A stretch of DNA of 46,983 nucleotides from assembly GCA_018883675.1 (NCBI GenBank), contig JAHLFS010000048.1, positions 1 through 46,983 of the forward strand, in the 5' to 3' direction. The translations under genes and the position numbers were made by a program. Source of the stretch: Candidatus Paralactobacillus gallistercoris (GTDB taxonomy: Bacteria > Bacillota > Bacilli > Lactobacillales > Lactobacillaceae). Every line of letters begins with the position of its first letter. The stretch's first letter is position 1. Below, in pieces: positions 42,921-46,983 of the stretch. Below the pieces are notes generated by a model. It worked only from the letters and a program-made list of their open reading frames with translations, did no database searches and was not told the origin of the DNA.

Positions 42921-45584
42921 ATGACAACGACGCAATCACGTTTACTATTAATTGACGGCAATAGCTTAATGTTTCGTGCTTTTTATGCTTTGCATGCGCA
43001 ATTAAATAATTTTGTAAATCAAATGGGATTGCATACTAATGCAATTTATACTTTTAAAAACATGCTTGATGCTTTGCTTAATCGCTTTGCACCAACTAAT
43101 GTTTTGGTGGCGTTTGATGCTGGTAAGGTAACGTTTCGTACGAAAAAGTATGCTGAATATAAAGCAGGTCGTGCAAAGACACCGCCCGAATTATCAGAAC
43201 AAATTCCATATATTCATGAATTGTTAAAAGATTACGGAATTGCTACATATCAATTAGTTAATTACGAAGCCGATGATATTATCGGTACCCTTGCTCATGA
43301 AGCTGCTAATCAGCATATCCCGACTGTTATTGTAACGGGGGATCGTGATTTAACCCAATTAGCTAGTGAAAATACCACGGTAGCAGTAACTGTTAAAGGC
43401 GTTAATGATTTAGCGCTATATACGCCCGCTTATATTGACGAAAAATTTGGCATCACGCCACAACAAATTATCGACATGAAAGGCTTAATGGGCGATACGT
43501 CGGATAATTATCCGGGCGTTACTAAAGTTGGTGAAAAAACAGCGCTTCGTTTAATTAAACAATATGGTAGTGTGGAAGGAGTTTATGCTCATCTTGATGA
43601 AATGAAAGCCAGCAAGCTTAAAGAACACTTAGTTGCTGATAAAAAACAAGCCTTTTTAAGTAAAACACTAGCAACGATTGATGTTCATGCACCGTTGACA
43701 GTTAGTCTAGCTGATACCATTTATCATGGCATTCACCGTGATGCTTTAATTGATTTTTATCAAAGAATGGAATTTAAATCATTCTTGGATGAAATGGATC
43801 CGAATGAGCAAACGATTACTACGCACGAAGAACAAACTTTACCATATACGGAATTAACAGCTGATAATTTATCATTAATTAAACAATTAAATGGTCCTTG
43901 CAGCGTTATCATTGAAATGCTTGGTGCTAATTATCATGATGCGCAGTTTATTGGTTTTGTTATTGGTCAACAAGATAAGTGGTTTGTAAGTCGCGATGTA
44001 GCTTTACTACAAACACCGATTATGAAAGCTTGGTTAAGTGATACACAACAAGTTAAATGGGTATTTGATGCTAAGCGTAATTATGTTGGTATGCATCGCT
44101 TGGGTATTACTTTACGTGGTACAACATTTGATTTACTTTTAGCAGCTTATTTACTTAATACTAATGATAATATCGACGATGTTGCGACGATTGCAAATAG
44201 TTATGGTGATCATTCGGTACAAACTGATGAAGATATTTATGGTCGCGGTGCTAAAATGGCTATTCCAGATGATAATGAGGTAATTTTCCAGCATTTGATT
44301 CATAAAGCCAATGCTATTTATCATCTTCATGATCAGATAATAACTAAATTGCAAGATCATCAACAACTATCGTTATTTACTAATATTGAATTACCATTAG
44401 CATTTGTATTAGCTGATATGGAAATTGCTGGTATTACTTTGGATGCACCAACCTTAAAGCAAATGGGCGCTGATTTTGCGCAGAGCATGGCTGTTATTGC
44501 TGAAGCGATTTATCGTGAAGCTGGCGAAGAATTTAATTTAAATTCGCCTAAACAACTAGGGACAATTTTATTCGAAAAGATGAAATTGCCATATGCTAAA
44601 AAAACCAAGACCGGTTATTCCACTGCTGAAAAGGTTCTTAATAAGTTAAAACTCAAGTATAAAATTGTGGCGGATATTTTAGATTATCGTGGTATTGCTA
44701 AATTGCAATCAACGTATGTGAAAGGTTTATTAAAGGCATTACAACCAGATGGTAAAATTCACACCCGTTATTTACAAACATTGACCCAAACGGGCCGCTT
44801 ATCATCCGTTGATCCTAATATGCAAAATATTCCGGCTCGTGACATGGGCAAGCAAATTCGTAAGGCTTTTGTGCCATCTTATCCGGATAGTTACCTAATG
44901 TCATGTGATTATTCACAAATTGAATTACGCGTTTTGGCCCATATTTCGGGAGATAAGCACATGCAATCAGCTTTTTTGCATAATCAGGATATTCACGCCC
45001 ATACAGCTATGAGTATTTTTGGTTTACATGATCCATCACGAGTAACACCAGATATGCGTCGTAAAGCTAAAGCAACTAATTTCGGAATTGTTTATGGAAT
45101 TAGTGATTACGGCTTATCACAAAATATTGGCATTTCACGTAAAGAAGCGCATCAATTTATTGAGGCTTATTTTGAACAATATCCACAAGTTAAAGCTTAT
45201 ATGGATAATATTGTGAAACAAGCACGTGAACAAGGCTATGTTGAAACGTTATTCCACCGGCGGCGTTACTTACCTGATATTCATGCTAGCAACTATAATT
45301 TACGTTCGTTTGCGGAAAGAACGGCAATGAATACACCCATTCAAGGTAGTGCGGCTGATATTATTAAAGTAGCAATGCTTAATGTGCAAAAAGCTTTGCA
45401 AACACAGCATTTACGCTCTAAAATGCTGTTACAAGTACATGATGAATTGATTTTTGAAGTACCACATGATGAAATTGAAAAAATGGTCAAATTAATTCCG
45501 CAATTAATGGATTCTGCAGTGAAACTAGATGTTCCACTTAAAGTTGAAACTGGTTATGGAAAAACATGGTTTGACGCAAAATAA
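42921..45584 (+). CDS. polA: DNA polymerase I
   Basis: An 887-aa family A polymerase for Okazaki fragment processing and repair. The 5'-3' exonuclease domain (about 1-295) has LLIDGNSLMFRAFYAL, NYEADDIIGTLA and GLMGDTSDNYPGV. The middle domain (about 305-470) has the 3'-5' exonuclease fold, but the expected DxE motif reads IIE and the last YxxxD motif is altered, so proofreading is probably lost. The polymerase has motif A CDYSQIELR (Asp-663), motif B RRKAKATNFGIVYG and motif C QVHDELIF (Asp-841). AACGGAGG lies upstream of the ATG. mutM follows by 15 nt. Confidence 0.96.
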   Translation: MTTTQSRLLLIDGNSLMFRAFYALHAQLNNFVNQMGLHTNAIYTFKNMLDALLNRFAPTNVLVAFDAGKVTFRTKKYAEYKAGRAKTPPELSEQIPYIHELLKDYGIATYQLVNYEADDIIGTLAHEAANQHIPTVIVTGDRDLTQLASENTTVAVTVKGVNDLALYTPAYIDEKFGITPQQIIDMKGLMGDTSDNYPGVTKVGEKTALRLIKQYGSVEGVYAHLDEMKASKLKEHLVADKKQAFLSKTLATIDVHAPLTVSLADTIYHGIHRDALIDFYQRMEFKSFLDEMDPNEQTITTHEEQTLPYTELTADNLSLIKQLNGPCSVIIEMLGANYHDAQFIGFVIGQQDKWFVSRDVALLQTPIMKAWLSDTQQVKWVFDAKRNYVGMHRLGITLRGTTFDLLLAAYLLNTNDNIDDVATIANSYGDHSVQTDEDIYGRGAKMAIPDDNEVIFQHLIHKANAIYHLHDQIITKLQDHQQLSLFTNIELPLAFVLADMEIAGITLDAPTLKQMGADFAQSMAVIAEAIYREAGEEFNLNSPKQLGTILFEKMKLPYAKKTKTGYSTAEKVLNKLKLKYKIVADILDYRGIAKLQSTYVKGLLKALQPDGKIHTRYLQTLTQTGRLSSVDPNMQNIPARDMGKQIRKAFVPSYPDSYLMSCDYSQIELRVLAHISGDKHMQSAFLHNQDIHAHTAMSIFGLHDPSRVTPDMRRKAKATNFGIVYGISDYGLSQNIGISRKEAHQFIEAYFEQYPQVKAYMDNIVKQAREQGYVETLFHRRRYLPDIHASNYNLRSFAERTAMNTPIQGSAADIIKVAMLNVQKALQTQHLRSKMLLQVHDELIFEVPHDEIEKMVKLIPQLMDSAVKLDVPLKVETGYGKTWFDAK

Positions 45585-45599
45585 GAAAGAGGCGTTATT

Positions 45600-46448
45600 A
45601 TGCCAGAATTACCTGAAGTAGAAACAGTTCGGCGGGGCTTAAATCGTTTAGTTATCGGTAAAACGATTCAAGCAATTAATATTTTATGGGATAAAACAGT
45701 TGTTGATTCTCATACTGAATTTAAAAAAAGATTAATTGGACGTACTATTAAACGAGTTGATCGTCGTGGTAAATATTTATTATTTCGTTTAAATGATAAT
45801 TTAACGTTAGTTAGTCATTTACGCATGGAAGGTCATTATCAATTAGTTCAAAAAGTTGATGAACCTTTTATTAAACACACTTGTGTAACATTTACGTTTA
45901 CTGACGGTACCCAGTTACGCTATATTGATTCACGGAAGTTTGGGCGGATGAATTTAATTGCAACTGACCGTGAGGATAGTTTTCGCGGTTTAGCTAAACT
46001 TGGACCTGAACCATTAAGTGATAATTTTGATGTTCCTGACTTTGCCCGAGCATTACGACGTCATCATAAGCCAATTAAAACAACTTTGTTGGATCAAACA
46101 GCAGTTGCTGGTTTAGGTAATATTTATGTTGATGAAACACTATGGATGAGTTATATTCATCCATTACAACCGGCTGATACTTTAACTGATGCGGAAATTA
46201 AATTACTTCATGATAATATTATTACTGAATTAAAATTAGCGATTGCGAAAGGTGGTACGACTTTCCATAGTTTCATTGGGGCAGATGGTAAACAAGGTGA
46301 ATTTCAAAATGATTTGCATGTTTATAATCATGCTGGTGAACCTTGTGAACGCTGTGGTACCACGATTATTAAAATTAAAGTTAATCAACGGGGTACGTCA
46401 TTTTGCCCGCATTGCCAAGTATTGCACAAGGATCGGATTGTAAGATGA
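45600..46448 (+). CDS. mutM: Formamidopyrimidine-DNA glycosylase (Fpg)
   Basis: A 282-aa bifunctional glycosylase/AP lyase that removes 8-oxoguanine and formamidopyrimidines. The N-terminal PELPEVETVRRGL supplies catalytic Pro-2 and Glu-3. LRMEGHY, YIDSRKFGRM and VAGLGNIYVDETLW are typical. The C-terminal zinc finger has CERCG and, 15 residues on, CPHC. GAGG lies about 8 nt before the ATG. The gene follows polA and overlaps coaE by 4 nt, the polA-mutM-coaE operon common in lactobacilli. Confidence 0.97.
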   Translation: MPELPEVETVRRGLNRLVIGKTIQAINILWDKTVVDSHTEFKKRLIGRTIKRVDRRGKYLLFRLNDNLTLVSHLRMEGHYQLVQKVDEPFIKHTCVTFTFTDGTQLRYIDSRKFGRMNLIATDREDSFRGLAKLGPEPLSDNFDVPDFARALRRHHKPIKTTLLDQTAVAGLGNIYVDETLWMSYIHPLQPADTLTDAEIKLLHDNIITELKLAIAKGGTTFHSFIGADGKQGEFQNDLHVYNHAGEPCERCGTTIIKIKVNQRGTSFCPHCQVLHKDRIVR

Positions 46449-46983
46449 CCATTGTTGTGGGGTTAACTGGTGGCATTGCTTCTGGAAAATCAACAGTAGT
46501 TGGCATGCTCAAACAATATTTTCCGATTATTGATGCTGATCAAGTAGCACGTGAAGTAGTACAACCACCATCACCAGCTTTACGTCAAATTGCAACTACT
46601 TTTGGTGCTAAGGTTATCCAAACAGATGGCTCTTTAAACCGGCGTTTACTTGGGCAAATTGTTTTTAGTAATCCGCGCCAGTTACAGCAATTAAATCAAA
46701 TTGAAGCACCATTAATTCGTCAAAGAATTATCACTAAAATTAATCAGTGGCGTCAACAACGCGTTGCTTTGGGAATTTTGGATATGCCGTTGTTATTTGA
46801 ACAAAATTATCAACCGCTGTGTGATGTAATCGTGGTGGTTGATATTACGTCGCATTTGCAGTTGCAACGTTTAATGAAGCGAAATCATTTTACTAAACAA
46901 GAAGCACAACAACGTATTAGTAGTCAGTGGCCGTTAGCTCGTAAAAAAGCGCAAGCAGATATTATTATTGATAATAATGGTAC
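46445..46983 (+). CDS. coaE: Dephospho-CoA kinase, 3' truncated by the window end
   Basis: 179 codons of a P-loop kinase that phosphorylates dephospho-CoA in the last step of CoA synthesis. The start is MTIVVGLTGGIASGKST (Walker A), followed by IIDADQVAREVV and, later, LGILDMPLLFEQNY and CDVIVVVDIT. About 20 residues are expected beyond the window end. The ATG overlaps the mutM stop (ATGA), so translation is coupled. No frameshift is seen. Confidence 0.94.
   Translation, partial: MTIVVGLTGGIASGKSTVVGMLKQYFPIIDADQVAREVVQPPSPALRQIATTFGAKVIQTDGSLNRRLLGQIVFSNPRQLQQLNQIEAPLIRQRIITKINQWRQQRVALGILDMPLLFEQNYQPLCDVIVVVDITSHLQLQRLMKRNHFTKQEAQQRISSQWPLARKKAQADIIIDNNG

Noticed and set aside
1-46983. CRISPR arrays, insertion sequences, prophage genes, tRNA genes or attachment sites
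   Set aside because: I found no regularly spaced repeats outside the surface protein, no transposase, integrase or phage structural genes, and no cloverleaf-like sequence. Gene order looks like conserved Firmicutes core.

Overview
The window is chromosomal core DNA of a low-GC Gram-positive bacterium, most likely a member of the Lactobacillaceae. Pointers are the AT-rich sequence with AGGAG-type ribosome binding sites, a complete mevalonate operon (mvaK1-mvaD-mvaK2-fni) instead of the MEP pathway, a type B RNase P RNA between gpsB and an rlmL-like gene, an LPXTG surface protein with a SEC10/PgrA-like domain, and the Firmicutes blocks dinG-ypmB-asnS-dnaD, recU-pbp1A, ecsAB-ytmP-trmB and ytpR-sftA-murC. 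Genus and species cannot be fixed from the sequence alone. There is no phage, insertion sequence, CRISPR array, tRNA or 16S/23S rRNA gene.

Layout. Positions 1-2772: a large cell-wall-anchored coiled-coil surface protein and its terminator. 2771-6728: a minus-strand CPBP membrane protease, then a plus-strand trio (putative methyltransferase, orphan FtsX/MacB-like membrane protein, RsmF-type rRNA methyltransferase). 6790-8600: a stand-alone beta-glucuronidase between two terminators. 8603-12675 (minus): the lower mevalonate pathway from mevalonate to DMAPP. 12840-18231: DinG exonuclease/helicase, YpmB-like protein, asparaginyl-tRNA synthetase, DnaD. 18232-21183 (minus): recU and pbp1A. 21266-24136: YpsA, GpsB, RNase P RNA, RlmL-like methyltransferase and a very long hairpin. 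24171-27857: a TcaA-like membrane protein, then a short-chain dehydrogenase plus CoA-transferase operon. 27859-31702: a small unknown protein, a flavodoxin-fold oxidoreductase, an unlisted 56-aa ORF, a second class A PBP and a UPF0342 protein. 31722-36495: YhaM, PrsA, a YtxH-like protein, a HIT protein and EcsAB. 36511-38461: a promoter and structured leader, YtmP-like kinase, TrmB and a small anchored protein. 38490-46983: YtpR, SftA-like translocase, MurC, PolA, MutM and a CoaE gene cut by the window end.

Functional themes. Envelope growth dominates: two bifunctional PBPs, GpsB, MurC, PrsA, isoprenoid precursors for undecaprenyl phosphate, and the EcsAB/CPBP membrane functions. Genome maintenance is the second theme (RecU, DinG, DnaD, PolA, MutM, SftA, YhaM), and RNA modification and processing the third (RsmF-like, RlmL-like, TrmB, RNase P). 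Genes are packed tightly, with many strong bidirectional terminators at convergent junctions. Only one stretch longer than 300 bases lacks a protein gene (22407-22905), and it holds RNase P RNA and its terminator.

Most of the window is ordinary core genome, and no clearly new multi-gene system is visible. The best leads are a promoter-driven, three-way-junction-like leader upstream of the ytmP-like gene (36546-36642), an 85-nt near-perfect hairpin after rlmL (24051-24135), overlapping inverted repeats at the dehydrogenase/CoA-transferase promoter (25446-25500) and a palindrome cluster in a divergent promoter region (3491-3552).
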